Shown here: positions 32,891 to 40,655 of the stretch, piece after piece
Layout of the letters: each line of letters begins with the position of its first letter
How positions within the stretch are numbered: position 1 is the stretch's first letter
From: an uncultured Ruminococcus sp.
GTDB lineage: Bacteria > Bacillota > Clostridia > Oscillospirales > Ruminococcaceae
DNA: 46,145 nucleotides
Assembly (NCBI GenBank): GCA_937926145.1
Contig: CALANW010000082.1
Span: 1 to 46,145 of the forward strand
Reading direction: 5' to 3'
The notes under the pieces: generated by a model
Told to the model about the DNA's origin: nothing
Databases searched by the model: none
Seen by the model: only the letters and a program-made list of their open reading frames with translations
Program-made: the position numbers and the translations under genes

Positions 32891-33850
32891 TCATGATATG
32901 GTGAAAAGTGCCGTATAAAAATCACGGAGATCTGCACGGTCAATACGTCTGTCCTTTGTCATTTCGTAAAAGTCCATATCAAGATATTCCGTTTTCAGTT
33001 TGTCGGAATAGAAATATTCTCCGTTGAAAAAAGTATTCTGCGAGCACCATGTCGTATCGAAGAAATGCCAGTTGCCTTCGCAGAAAACAGCATTCCACTC
33101 GTGATTCGTGCGGATGTTTTTCCAGTCAGGATAATCACAAAGTCCTTCTTCCGCACCGCCACGGAAATTTACTGTACATATTCCCTGTGCTTGGCAGAGG
33201 GCAGCGAAAAGGTTGGAATAGCCTGCGCAAGTGGCTGTCTTGGTCGAGATGACCTGTTCAAGGCTTATCACATCGGCATTGACGCTCGTTGACGCTGCAT
33301 CGCTGTTATAACAGATATTGTGAACCACCCAATCGGCTATCGCGTTTGCTTTTTCAAGCTGCGTTTTACTTCCGCTGCAAATTTCGTCTGAAAGCTGCTT
33401 TACTTCGGACATAATGATATAATATGTATTTTTTTCGCCGTCGGTCGAAATATAATCAACAACATAGCTTAGGTCGTTCTGCTGTATCTTGCCGAGATAG
33501 ATCATATTATGCTCGCAAAGTTCTGCGTTGTCTATTTCACTGCCGTTCAAATCGGGAATGTTTGTCGGAAGCTGTATTTTCAGCGTTTTCATTGATGAGT
33601 TGAGCTGTTCGGCGAGGTCTGTTTTTCCATAGAGAAAATCGATCTCATTCTGCTTATGCTTAAGTTCCAGAGATGCATCGTCAAGCTGCTCGGAAAGCTC
33701 ATTACACCGCGAAGCTGCTTCGTTGATCTTTGTTTCCAAACTGCTTTTTTCCATATAATAAAACACGAGCAATACTATTAAAACAACGATAAAAAGCAAA
33801 TATATTACAATATTGGTTCGTGGATGCTTGCTGCTGATGTCAGACTTCAT
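32891..33850 (-). CDS. Membrane-anchored transglutaminase-like protein
   Basis: 319 aa. One membrane segment at about 14-32 (IVIYLLFIVVLIVLLVF), then a coiled-coil-like stretch at about 35-75. The papain-like transglutaminase core follows, with Cys208 in TATCAGYS, His250 in NHEWNAVF and Asp265 in FFDTTWC. The catalytic triad is intact. Such extracellular domains may act as proteases, cross-linkers or binding domains. It is the first gene of the unit containing the cob genes, which is unexpected, and no link to cobalamin can be read from sequence. Start behind GGAGAG. Confidence 0.85.
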   Translation of the reverse strand: MKSDISSKHPRTNIVIYLLFIVVLIVLLVFYYMEKSSLETKINEAASRCNELSEQLDDASLELKHKQNEIDFLYGKTDLAEQLNSSMKTLKIQLPTNIPDLNGSEIDNAELCEHNMIYLGKIQQNDLSYVVDYISTDGEKNTYYIIMSEVKQLSDEICSGSKTQLEKANAIADWVVHNICYNSDAASTSVNADVISLEQVISTKTATCAGYSNLFAALCQAQGICTVNFRGGAEEGLCDYPDWKNIRTNHEWNAVFCEGNWHFFDTTWCSQNTFFNGEYFYSDKLKTEYLDMDFYEMTKDRRIDRADLRDFYTALFTIS

Positions 33851-33882
33851 ATATGATCACTCTCCGCAATGAATTTGATTCA

Positions 33883-33911
33883 ATTATAACATTTTTCACC
33901 TATGATTTCAA
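33883..33911 (-). promoter_or_regulatory. Promoter of the transglutaminase-cob operon
   Basis: On the - strand, TTGAAA (complement of 33906-33911), 17-nt spacer, perfect TATAAT (complement of 33883-33888). The leader to the ATG is only about 25 nt, so there is no room for a cobalamin riboswitch. Confidence 0.75.
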
Positions 33912-33922
33912 TATTTTATAGC

Positions 33923-33966
33923 AAAAAAACAACGCTCCCTTGTCAAAAATTTGGCAAAGGAGCGTT
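33923..33966 (-). terminator. Terminator of the MATE gene
   Basis: AACGCTCCCTTG (33931-33942) pairs with CAAAGGAGCGTT (33955-33966) apart from one wobble. On the - strand it is followed by seven Ts (complement of 33923-33929). It ends the MATE transcript just before the divergent-looking promoter region. Confidence 0.85.
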
Positions 33967-33977
33967 TTATCATTGTT

Positions 33978-35369
33978 TTATTTTGCGGCGGATTCAAGCT
34001 GTTCCGATGTTTCTTTTTCCTGCGAAGCTTCTGAGTTCTTTTTCTTGTTCCAAGCGCCGCTTCTGTAAAAGATTATCGACATTATCATCGAAACTGTCCA
34101 GCCGATAGGCCAAGCGAGCCAAATTCCGACTGTTCCGAGCATACCCGACAAAACCTTTGCGAGTACTACACGAAGGATAAGGTCGGTGAAAGTTGCGATC
34201 ATAAACTTCTTCATCATGCCCGCGCCTCTGAGGATTCCATCTGCGGTGAGCTTTGCCGAAACGATGAAGTAAAAAGGTGAAAGTATGCGGAGTATCTCAA
34301 CGCCGACCGTCATTGCAGGGCCGTCGGGGCTGTCGAGGAAGATATAGACGAGGTATTTTCCTGCAAAGAGGTAAGCTGCAACAAGCGGTATGCAGAGCAG
34401 CCATACAAGCTTCAGGCCTGCATTGAAACCCTCTTTAACTCTTGCAAGCTTGCCCGCGCCGAGGTTCTGCGCAGTGAAGTTCGAGATGCCGTTGCCGAGC
34501 GTTGTGAACGAAGTTATGACGAGGTTATTGAGCTTTATCGAAGCGGAGTAGCCTGCCATTACAGCTGCGCCGAAACTGTTGATTATACTCTGGATAATGA
34601 TGTTGCCGATCGAAATGAAGCTCTGCTGTAAGATACTCGGGACGGCGATAATCGCGATCTTTCCGCAAAGTTCCCACGAGAAAGCTTTCGGCTTTATATC
34701 GTCAACGACCTTTATTCCTGCAAGTCTGCGGAATACTACTATCATTGCAAGTATGCAGCTTATGCTCTGACAAAGGAATGTTGCCCATGCAACGCCTGCA
34801 ACTCCCATTTTGAATGCTGTTACGAAGAGTATATCAACACCGATGTTGGAAACCGACGAGCAGGCAAGGAAGATGAACGGCGTTTTTGAATCGCCGAGTG
34901 CGGAGAAGATGCCCGTTGCGATGTTATAATAGAACACGAACGGGAGTCCGAGAATGTATATTTTAAGGTAGAGCGCCGAATCTGCGAGGACTTCATCAGG
35001 CGTGTTTATAAGACGAAGCAGGTCATTGCAGAATATTGCGCCTACCGCCATAAGCAATGCGCACAGAACGCCGCCTGCGATGAGCGTTGTATAAACGGCG
35101 GTTTTCAGTTCGCCGTGTTTTCCTGCGCCGAAAAGCTCCGAAACAACAACGGAGCAGCCGATATTGCAGCCGAATGCAAATGCAATGAAGATAAGCGTTA
35201 TCTCATAGCTGTTGCCGACTGCGGCGAGCGCGTTTTCACTGACGAATTTACCTGCAACAAAGCTGTCGGCGATGTTGTAAAGCTGCTGAAAAATTATGCT
35301 GCCGAACAGCGGCAAACAGAATTTCCACAGCACAGTTGATGATTTTCCGACGGTAAGGTCTTTGTTCAT
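33978..35369 (-). CDS. MATE-family multidrug/cation antiporter
   Basis: 463 aa with about twelve hydrophobic segments in two related halves. The N-terminal KFCLPLFGSIIFQQLYNIADSFVAGKFV is the typical opening of the DinF/NorM-type MATE family in Firmicutes, and the middle has a similar MAGYSASIKLNN segment. It exports drugs or cationic compounds driven by Na+ or H+; the substrate is not predictable. Start at ATG 35369, with GAGGGA 9 nt upstream. The longer frame would begin ten residues earlier without a ribosome site. A promoter and a 9-bp inverted repeat lie upstream. Confidence 0.9.
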   Translation of the reverse strand: MNKDLTVGKSSTVLWKFCLPLFGSIIFQQLYNIADSFVAGKFVSENALAAVGNSYEITLIFIAFAFGCNIGCSVVVSELFGAGKHGELKTAVYTTLIAGGVLCALLMAVGAIFCNDLLRLINTPDEVLADSALYLKIYILGLPFVFYYNIATGIFSALGDSKTPFIFLACSSVSNIGVDILFVTAFKMGVAGVAWATFLCQSISCILAMIVVFRRLAGIKVVDDIKPKAFSWELCGKIAIIAVPSILQQSFISIGNIIIQSIINSFGAAVMAGYSASIKLNNLVITSFTTLGNGISNFTAQNLGAGKLARVKEGFNAGLKLVWLLCIPLVAAYLFAGKYLVYIFLDSPDGPAMTVGVEILRILSPFYFIVSAKLTADGILRGAGMMKKFMIATFTDLILRVVLAKVLSGMLGTVGIWLAWPIGWTVSMIMSIIFYRSGAWNKKKNSEASQEKETSEQLESAAK

Positions 35370-35424
35370 AAACTTGTTCCCTCTTTCAACTTCAAGCATA
35401 GTGCTGACTTTTTGTTCTTTTATA

Positions 35425-35453
35425 AGTATAGTACATTTGCAGGTATATGTAAA
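35425..35453 (-). promoter_or_regulatory. Promoter of the MATE gene
   Basis: On the - strand, TTTACA (complement of 35448-35453), 17-nt spacer, TATACT (complement of 35425-35430): five of six matches in each hexamer. Confidence 0.65.
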
Positions 35454-35459
35454 ATGTAT

Positions 35460-35484
35460 AATTGATATCTATAACATATCAATT
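35460..35484. promoter_or_regulatory. Inverted repeat upstream of the MATE promoter, candidate operator
   Basis: AATTGATAT (35460-35468) and ATATCAATT (35476-35484) are perfect complements around CTATAAC. It sits 7 bp upstream of the -35 box, the position of an activator or repressor site. No regulator gene is next to it. Confidence 0.5.
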
Positions 35485-35526
35485 TTGTATGGAAAATTAA
35501 AGAGTTCAATCATCTTAACATAAAGC

Positions 35527-35565
35527 AAAATATCCGCAGCTTCGGTTTGAAACTGCGGATATTTT
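35527..35565. terminator. Terminator of the ABC pair
   Basis: AAAATATCCGCAG (35527-35539) and CTGCGGATATTTT (35553-35565) form a perfect 13-bp stem with flanking T-runs on either strand. It lies just after the stop of the ABC gene ending at 35582. Confidence 0.85.
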
Positions 35566-35581
35566 GTTTAGGAGAGTATTA

Positions 35582-37321
35582 TTACCGGTATTTCCATTGG
35601 TCGGAGGAAAGCTGCATATCGACCATGTGCTTATAGATGCCATTGGCTTTTCTGAGTTCCTCGGGTGTGCCCTGCTCGGCAACTTTTCCGTCCTTGAGGA
35701 CGACTATTTTATCAACGCCGTCAACGGTTCTCATTCTGTGCGCGATGATAAGAACGGTCTTATTGCGGATAAGCTTTGAAATGGATTCCTGAATGAGCGA
35801 TTCGTTGTCAACGTCGAGTGAAGCGGTAGCTTCGTCCATAAGAATGATAGGCGCATCTTTGAGGAACGCTCTTGCGATGGAGATACGCTGTCTTTCGCCG
35901 CCCGAAAGCTCCGAGCCGTTCTCGCCGATCATACTGTTCCACTTTTCGGGCATTTTCTCGACGAAATCCTCGCAGTGTGCAAGCCTTGCGGCAGCCATTA
36001 CTTCTTCATCGGTTGCGTCCTTTTTGCCTATTCGGATATTCTCCATAACGGTATTGTTAAAGAGCGTTACGTCCTGAAAAACGATAGAATAGAGTGAAAG
36101 AAGTTTTTCGGGGTCTATCTTCGACACGTTCATGCCGCCGACCGTGATAGTTCCCTTGTCGTTGTCCCAGAACCTTGCGGCGAGTCTTGAAACGGTGGTC
36201 TTGCCGCCGCCCGACGGTCCTATAAGAGCGGTAACTTCGCCCTGCTTTGCGGTAAAGCTTACATCGGAAAGAACCTGCTCACCGTCCTTATAGGAAAATG
36301 CAACGTGGTCGAACTTGATATCGTAACCCTTATTGTCGAGGGTCTCGCTGCCCGTCTGTTCTTCGTGCGAAAGTATCTCGTCCATACGTCTGCAGTTCGC
36401 ATCGAGGCTGATTATTGCGGCAACGTTCTGGAGTGCGATCTGGAACGGTTCGTACATTCTTGTTACAACGAGGAGGAACATAAAGAGTGTGAGAACGCTT
36501 ATTTCGCCCTTGATAAGAAGCGAGCTGCCGACAACAGCAACTGTGCCTATACCGAGTTTGAGTATCATCTGTGCGGAGCATACAAAAGCGGCGTTGGAGA
36601 ATTCTGCGACGATAGCGTGATTTTCAACTGCCTTTATTTTCTTGCCAAGTCCCTCCATATAGGTGTCGGTCATATTGTAGGAACGAAGGTCACGGAGAGT
36701 TTCAAGTCCCTCCTGAATACCGTCAAGACATTCAACACGGTACTTTAAGGTTTTGTCGTGTACCTTGGACATTACCTTTCTCGAGCTGATAACGATGATG
36801 AATGCAACTGGCATTACCCATACTGCGGCAAGCGCCATTCTCCAATCGAAGAAGAAAAGGCTTATAACAACGATAGCTGCGGAAATAATCGAACCGACAA
36901 GTTCGGGTATCCAGTGCGAAGAACCTGTTTCGATAAGGGAGCAGTCGCTCATTATCGTATTCGTAAGGTCGGCGAGGTCTTTTTTGCCGAAGAAAGAGAG
37001 CGGTATTTTGCGAAGCTTTTCGGCGAGGGTTCTTCTTCTGACACCGCTTTCGATATAGGTCGAAAGGAATGTCGATCTGTACTGGAATACCGCCGTCAAT
37101 GCGATAAGTATGAGAACTGCGATTATTGCAATGATAAAGAAGCTGAATTTTTCCCTCGGTAAGTCGCCGTCAAGCAGATAGGACGAGAGCATATAGAGAA
37201 GTCCGACAGGAAGCATAAGCACGAGGTCAGCCAATGTAACGGCAACGAAAGCCTTTATCATACCCTTTGCGCCCTTATCGGAAAGCGCATATTTATGTTT
37301 TAATTTTTCTGTAAGCTTCAT
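35582..37321 (-). CDS. ABC transporter, fused permease-ATPase (YbtPQ/IrtAB-like), second subunit
   Basis: 579 aa, exporter fold: about six membrane segments in the first 320 residues, then an ATPase. Visible are GPSGGGKTT (Walker A), FQDVTLF (Q-loop), LSGGERQR (signature), LMDEATASLD (Walker B) and the His of IIAHRMRT. The upstream gene is a similar but not identical half, so the two form a heterodimer. The pattern resembles the exporter-fold siderophore importers of the YbtP/YbtQ and IrtA/IrtB kind, though drug exporters share the fold. It lies 27 bp after its partner. Function rests on family likeness and on the shared operator upstream. Confidence 0.85.
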   Translation of the reverse strand: MKLTEKLKHKYALSDKGAKGMIKAFVAVTLADLVLMLPVGLLYMLSSYLLDGDLPREKFSFFIIAIIAVLILIALTAVFQYRSTFLSTYIESGVRRRTLAEKLRKIPLSFFGKKDLADLTNTIMSDCSLIETGSSHWIPELVGSIISAAIVVISLFFFDWRMALAAVWVMPVAFIIVISSRKVMSKVHDKTLKYRVECLDGIQEGLETLRDLRSYNMTDTYMEGLGKKIKAVENHAIVAEFSNAAFVCSAQMILKLGIGTVAVVGSSLLIKGEISVLTLFMFLLVVTRMYEPFQIALQNVAAIISLDANCRRMDEILSHEEQTGSETLDNKGYDIKFDHVAFSYKDGEQVLSDVSFTAKQGEVTALIGPSGGGKTTVSRLAARFWDNDKGTITVGGMNVSKIDPEKLLSLYSIVFQDVTLFNNTVMENIRIGKKDATDEEVMAAARLAHCEDFVEKMPEKWNSMIGENGSELSGGERQRISIARAFLKDAPIILMDEATASLDVDNESLIQESISKLIRNKTVLIIAHRMRTVDGVDKIVVLKDGKVAEQGTPEELRKANGIYKHMVDMQLSSDQWKYR

Positions 37322-37348
37322 ATTTTACACGCCTGCCTTTCCAACCTG

Positions 37349-39109
37349 CTAGTTGACGGATTTGTTGTATTCGTTCCACATACGGCTGTAGATACCGTTC
37401 TTGGCAACAAGTTCGCTGTGCTTGCCGCTCTCTGCGATCTTTCCGTCAGAAAGAACATAGATGCAGTCGGCGTTCGTAACGGTCGATAATCTGTGGGCGA
37501 TCATTATAACCGTCTTATCCTTTGAGAGCTTTTCAAAAGCCTGCTGAACAAGGCGCTCATTATCGGGGTCTGCGAAAGCTGTTGCTTCGTCAAGGATAAG
37601 CACGGGAGCGTTTTTGAGGAATGCTCTTGCGATAGAAAGACGCTGGCACTCACCGCCCGAAACGTAGATACCCTTTGAGCCTATCATAGTATTAACGCCG
37701 TCGGGGAATTTTTCGATGATATCCATACACTGAGCGTCACGGAGAGCCTGCATTACCTCTTCATCGGTGGCATCGGGTCTGCCCATCCGGATATTATCCA
37801 TAATGCTCATTTTGAGCAGCTTGCTGTCTTGGAAAACGTAGGAAACGTAATTCATCAGCTCGTCCGAGGGGATATTGCGTACATCTGCGCCGCCGATCTT
37901 GACAGCTCCCCTCTTTACGTCCCAGAAACGGGCGATAAGTGAAGCGAGGGTGGTCTTGCCGCCGCCCGACGGTCCGACAAGTGCGATATGTTCGCCTGCT
38001 TTTACCGAGAGGTTTATGCCGTCAATGGCATTGACATCGGAATTTTCGTATGCGAAGATAACATTGTCGAGGGTGATAGAGGAATCCTGCGGCTTTTCGT
38101 TCTTTTTCGATTCGGAAAGCGGCTCTGTTTCGAGAATTTCATACATTCTGTTGAGCGCATCGTCAACTATCATCTGCGCTTCGCCTGCGTAAGCGACTTT
38201 CATAAGCGTTACTGTAAGTACGGAGGTTATCAGCACATAGAAGAACAGATTGAGGATAAACTCGTTCGTTACGCCGTGCGAAGTAAGCTTGAATGCGGCG
38301 ATGATAAGTGCTGCGAAGATTCCGTTTGCGGCTGTTGTGAAAGCCACCATCGGAAGGAGCATATTCTTTGTATAACCGAGCGTCCATTTTTCGTATTCGT
38401 CAATTGCAGCCTTGAAGCGCTTGAACGTGAATACGGTCTGACCGAACGTTTTTACAACAGGGATACCTCTTACATATTCAACGGCTTCGGCGGACATTGT
38501 TTCAAGGGCGTTCTGATACTGCTTCATATCCTCTGCCATTTTAGGCCCCATCATAAGCGTTCCCATAAGCGCAAATGCGATAACGGCAGGGATAAGGCTG
38601 ATAAGTCCGAGCTTCCAGTCGAACGCCATCATCATTACAAGAAGTCCGATAGGAGTTGCAACTGAAACGGCTTTATCGGGGAGATTGTGCGCAAGGAATG
38701 TTTCGGTAGCCGAGCTTGAATCGGTGACGATCTTGCGTATTTTACCCGTACCCTCAGCTTCGACATAGCCGAGCGGAAGCTTCATTATATGCTTCATCAT
38801 ATCGATACGCATATTTGCCTGAACACGGAATGCGGCTTTATGCGAACACATAAGAGCAGCGATGTAGAACACCATTCCGAGCAGTGCAAAGCCGACAGCC
38901 TGCCAGCCGTAGCGGCTGATATTGACGGCTTCCGAGAAGTTCGGGCGAACCTCCAGCACCTCTTTGATGATACGCCAGATATCGTAGAACGGTATCAAGG
39001 CGATCCAAGCGCTGATGACTGCAAGCACGATTGCGGCATAAGAAAAATACTTATTGCTGCCCGCATAGTGCATCAGCACCGAAAACGAATTTCTCTTTTT
39101 TTCTTTCAC
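37349..39109 (-). CDS. ABC transporter, fused permease-ATPase, first subunit
   Basis: 586 aa, exporter fold. The ATPase part has GPSGGGKTTLA (Walker A), FQDSKL, VSGGECQR (signature with Cys for Arg) and LILDEATAFADPDNE, where the D-loop has FAD in place of the usual SLD; the H-loop is IAHRLST. The start is a GTG at 39109 with GGAGG 7 nt upstream; no ATG fits. First gene of the two-gene operon with the preceding entry. Upstream lies the GTTAG-N6-CTAAC operator, and further upstream the TetR gene, which has its own promoter. Confidence 0.85.
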   Translation of the reverse strand: MKEKKRNSFSVLMHYAGSNKYFSYAAIVLAVISAWIALIPFYDIWRIIKEVLEVRPNFSEAVNISRYGWQAVGFALLGMVFYIAALMCSHKAAFRVQANMRIDMMKHIMKLPLGYVEAEGTGKIRKIVTDSSSATETFLAHNLPDKAVSVATPIGLLVMMMAFDWKLGLISLIPAVIAFALMGTLMMGPKMAEDMKQYQNALETMSAEAVEYVRGIPVVKTFGQTVFTFKRFKAAIDEYEKWTLGYTKNMLLPMVAFTTAANGIFAALIIAAFKLTSHGVTNEFILNLFFYVLITSVLTVTLMKVAYAGEAQMIVDDALNRMYEILETEPLSESKKNEKPQDSSITLDNVIFAYENSDVNAIDGINLSVKAGEHIALVGPSGGGKTTLASLIARFWDVKRGAVKIGGADVRNIPSDELMNYVSYVFQDSKLLKMSIMDNIRMGRPDATDEEVMQALRDAQCMDIIEKFPDGVNTMIGSKGIYVSGGECQRLSIARAFLKNAPVLILDEATAFADPDNERLVQQAFEKLSKDKTVIMIAHRLSTVTNADCIYVLSDGKIAESGKHSELVAKNGIYSRMWNEYNKSVN

Positions 39110-39135
39110 AAAAAAACCTCCTTTATTCTCTATAT

Positions 39136-39159
39136 GTTAGCATCAGCTAACTGTTAGCT
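39136..39159. promoter_or_regulatory. GTTAGC/GCTAAC operator upstream of the first ABC pair
   Basis: GTTAGCATCAGCTAAC (39136-39151) is a 16-bp palindrome with six-base arms. The sequence goes on to a second, overlapping palindrome AGCTAAC-T-GTTAGCT (39145-39159). A possible promoter, CTAACA-17-TATAGA on the - strand, is overlapped by both. The same 16-bp motif recurs before the second ABC pair. Confidence 0.65.
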
Positions 39160-39166
39160 ATTTTAA

Positions 39167-39187
39167 AAGCAGTACACAATACTGCTT
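39167..39187 (-). terminator. Weak terminator of the TetR gene
   Basis: AAGCAGTA (39167-39174) and TACTGCTT (39180-39187) form a perfect 8-bp stem overlapping the TetR stop codon, with a short T-run on the - strand. Confidence 0.5.
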
Positions 39188-39791
39188 AAAAATCTGCACC
39201 GAGGACTTTTGCCCAGCCTGCGAAGCTGTATTCCCGTATGCTTTTCATAAAGCTTGCGGCTTCTTCATACGGAAGCTTGTGGGACACGACCTCGTAAATA
39301 TACTGCCAGCCCGTTCGGCAAACGACATGGACGAAAAAGTCGCTCACGTTACTCCCGTTCTTTGCAAACTGATCGACGAACTCTCTGTAGAAATTCTCCT
39401 CTATCTCGGCGAGCTTATCGAAATAATGCTCATACTCCGTGCCTGAGGAATTGCAGAAGATGAGGTAAAACGCATCAAAATTATCATAGATATATTTCAG
39501 CACAAGTTCAGTTCCCTCGTCGCCCATATTCGTTGCGGCTTTGGCGTTTTTGCACTCCGATGCGCCGCTTATGCTGCCGAGATACATCTGCATAAGTCCG
39601 TCTGCGGCAGGTTTTACAACTGCGGTAAAAAGTCCCGATTTGTCGCCGAAGCGTGTATATATCGAGTTTGTACTCACGCCGCTGTCTGCGGATATCCTGC
39701 GCAGGTTGGCGTTTTGAAAGCCGTATTCGAGGAATTCTTTTTTTGCGCTTTCGATAAGTGCTTCGGTAACGCCTGCGGTTTCCTGCCTCAT
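39186..39791 (-). CDS. TetR-family transcriptional repressor
   Basis: 201 aa. The N-terminal helix-turn-helix is at about 7-52 (ALIESAKKEFLEYGFQNANLRRISADSGVSTNSIYTRFGDKSGLF). A helical ligand-binding region follows and is not similar to any characterised one I can name. ATG 39791 is chosen behind AAAGGAG; nine further residues in the longer frame are unlikely. It has its own near-perfect promoter with two operator-like palindromes, so it represses itself. It sits between the two ABC operons and may also control one or both, but their palindrome is a different sequence. Confidence 0.9.
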   Translation of the reverse strand: MRQETAGVTEALIESAKKEFLEYGFQNANLRRISADSGVSTNSIYTRFGDKSGLFTAVVKPAADGLMQMYLGSISGASECKNAKAATNMGDEGTELVLKYIYDNFDAFYLIFCNSSGTEYEHYFDKLAEIEENFYREFVDQFAKNGSNVSDFFVHVVCRTGWQYIYEVVSHKLPYEEAASFMKSIREYSFAGWAKVLGADF

Positions 39792-39810
39792 AACATATCT
39801 CCTTTTATTT

Positions 39811-39851
39811 AATAACAAGGTTATTATAACACGGTTATTTTATATTGTCAA
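39811..39851 (-). promoter_or_regulatory. Promoter of the TetR gene with tandem operators
   Basis: On the - strand, TTGACA (complement of 39846-39851), 17-nt spacer, TATAAT (complement of 39823-39828): a perfect match. Two inverted repeats overlap it: AATAAC-AAG-GTTATT (39811-39825) over the start site and ATAAC-ACG-GTTAT (39826-39838) in the spacer, 14 bp apart centre to centre. This is the design of a self-repressed TetR gene. Confidence 0.8.
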
Positions 39852-39873
39852 GAGGAAACGGAATTTTTTGCAT

Positions 39874-39913
39874 AAAAATTGCCACAGAAAACTACAATGA
39901 ATTTCTGCGGCAA
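39874..39913 (-). terminator. Terminator of the second ABC operon
   Basis: TTGCCACAGAAA (39879-39890) pairs with TTTCTGCGGCAA (39902-39913) with one mismatch. Five Ts follow on the - strand (complement of 39874-39878). It ends the transcript that contains the YbaN gene. Confidence 0.8.
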
Positions 39914-39917
39914 GAAT

Positions 39918-40307
39918 TTATACTTCGCTGTCCTCGGGTCTGAAATTTTTCACACCGAACGTAAAATAGATGATATGGAAAAGCCAGACAATGCCGAGTA
40001 TCACGCACGGAACATAGATAGCCTTTCTGAACATCATCGCAAAGCCTATCGACATAAGTATCGTTACTGTCACCATAACTTTTATCTTCGTTTTTCGGGT
40101 CATTCCCTGCCCTTTTACGAATGTTTCGAGGTTGTTTTTGTAGAGTTTTGTTCCTTTGAACCAGCGGTCAAGCTTTTCCGAGCTTTTTCCGAAGCATATC
40201 GCTGCGAGCATCAGAAACGGGAACGCAGGGAGCATCGGCAGGACTGCTCCAACTGCGCCGAGGGCAACTCCAAGGCAGCCTGCTGTTATCAATAGTATCT
40301 TTTTCAT
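39918..40307 (-). CDS. YbaN/DUF454 family inner-membrane protein
   Basis: 129 aa with an N-terminal hydrophobic pair (LLITAGCLGVALGAVGAVLPMLPAFPFLMLAAICF) and a second pair at about 75-115. Between them is the conserved WFKGTKLYKNNLETFVKGQGMTRKTK segment, typical of DUF454. The function of the family is unknown. It is 15 nt after the Cys-rich gene and in one unit with the CydDC-like ABC pair, so it probably belongs to the same transport process. Confidence 0.85.
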   Translation of the reverse strand: MKKILLITAGCLGVALGAVGAVLPMLPAFPFLMLAAICFGKSSEKLDRWFKGTKLYKNNLETFVKGQGMTRKTKIKVMVTVTILMSIGFAMMFRKAIYVPCVILGIVWLFHIIYFTFGVKNFRPEDSEV

Positions 40308-40322
40308 TTTTATCCTTTCGCG

Positions 40323-40655
40323 TTATTTTTTTGCTTTCATCTTCTCTCTTTTGCTTTCAATTACATGGCGGATTGCCATTACGGGGTGATAAAGCATCAT
40401 TCGCGGACCTGAAAAGCGCATAACTTCGCGTATTTTTTCGCGCATTTCTGGTTTATAGCAATGCACTTTGCAGTTCGCGCAGAATGTTTTTGTTTCCATA
40501 AACGGGCAGCGATCGCTTCGCTGTGCGGCATAGTCGGAGAGTGCCTGACATTCGGGGCAAAGTCCGTTCTTCGTGCCGTGCTTTTTCCTGCAATAGAGCT
40601 TTATCATAAACGCGACCGTTTTCTTTTCGCGCTCGCGCTTATCGTTGACATTCAT
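40323..40655 (-). CDS. Cys-rich protein, nitrous-oxide-stimulated-promoter (PF11756) family
   Basis: 110 aa, cytosolic. Cysteines are spaced LYCRKKHG, LCPECQALS, RCPFMETKTFCANCKVHCY, a likely metal- or cluster-binding site. After it comes EMREKIREVMRFSGPRMMLYHPVMAIRHVIE. The family name refers to an old promoter screen and says nothing firm about function. It begins 17 nt before the end of the CydC-like gene, behind GAAAGGAAA, and is the third gene of this operon. Its tie to the transporters is by position only. Confidence 0.8.
   Translation of the reverse strand: MNVNDKREREKKTVAFMIKLYCRKKHGTKNGLCPECQALSDYAAQRSDRCPFMETKTFCANCKVHCYKPEMREKIREVMRFSGPRMMLYHPVMAIRHVIESKREKMKAKK

Noticed and set aside
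33851..33977. Possible cobalamin riboswitch before the cob operon
   Set aside because: No B12-box-like sequence was seen, and the leader is only about 25 nt.
35582..39109. Reading the first ABC pair as a multidrug exporter
   Set aside because: The fold allows it, but the shared operator and the pair's likeness to YbtPQ/IrtAB favour uptake; left open rather than asserted.
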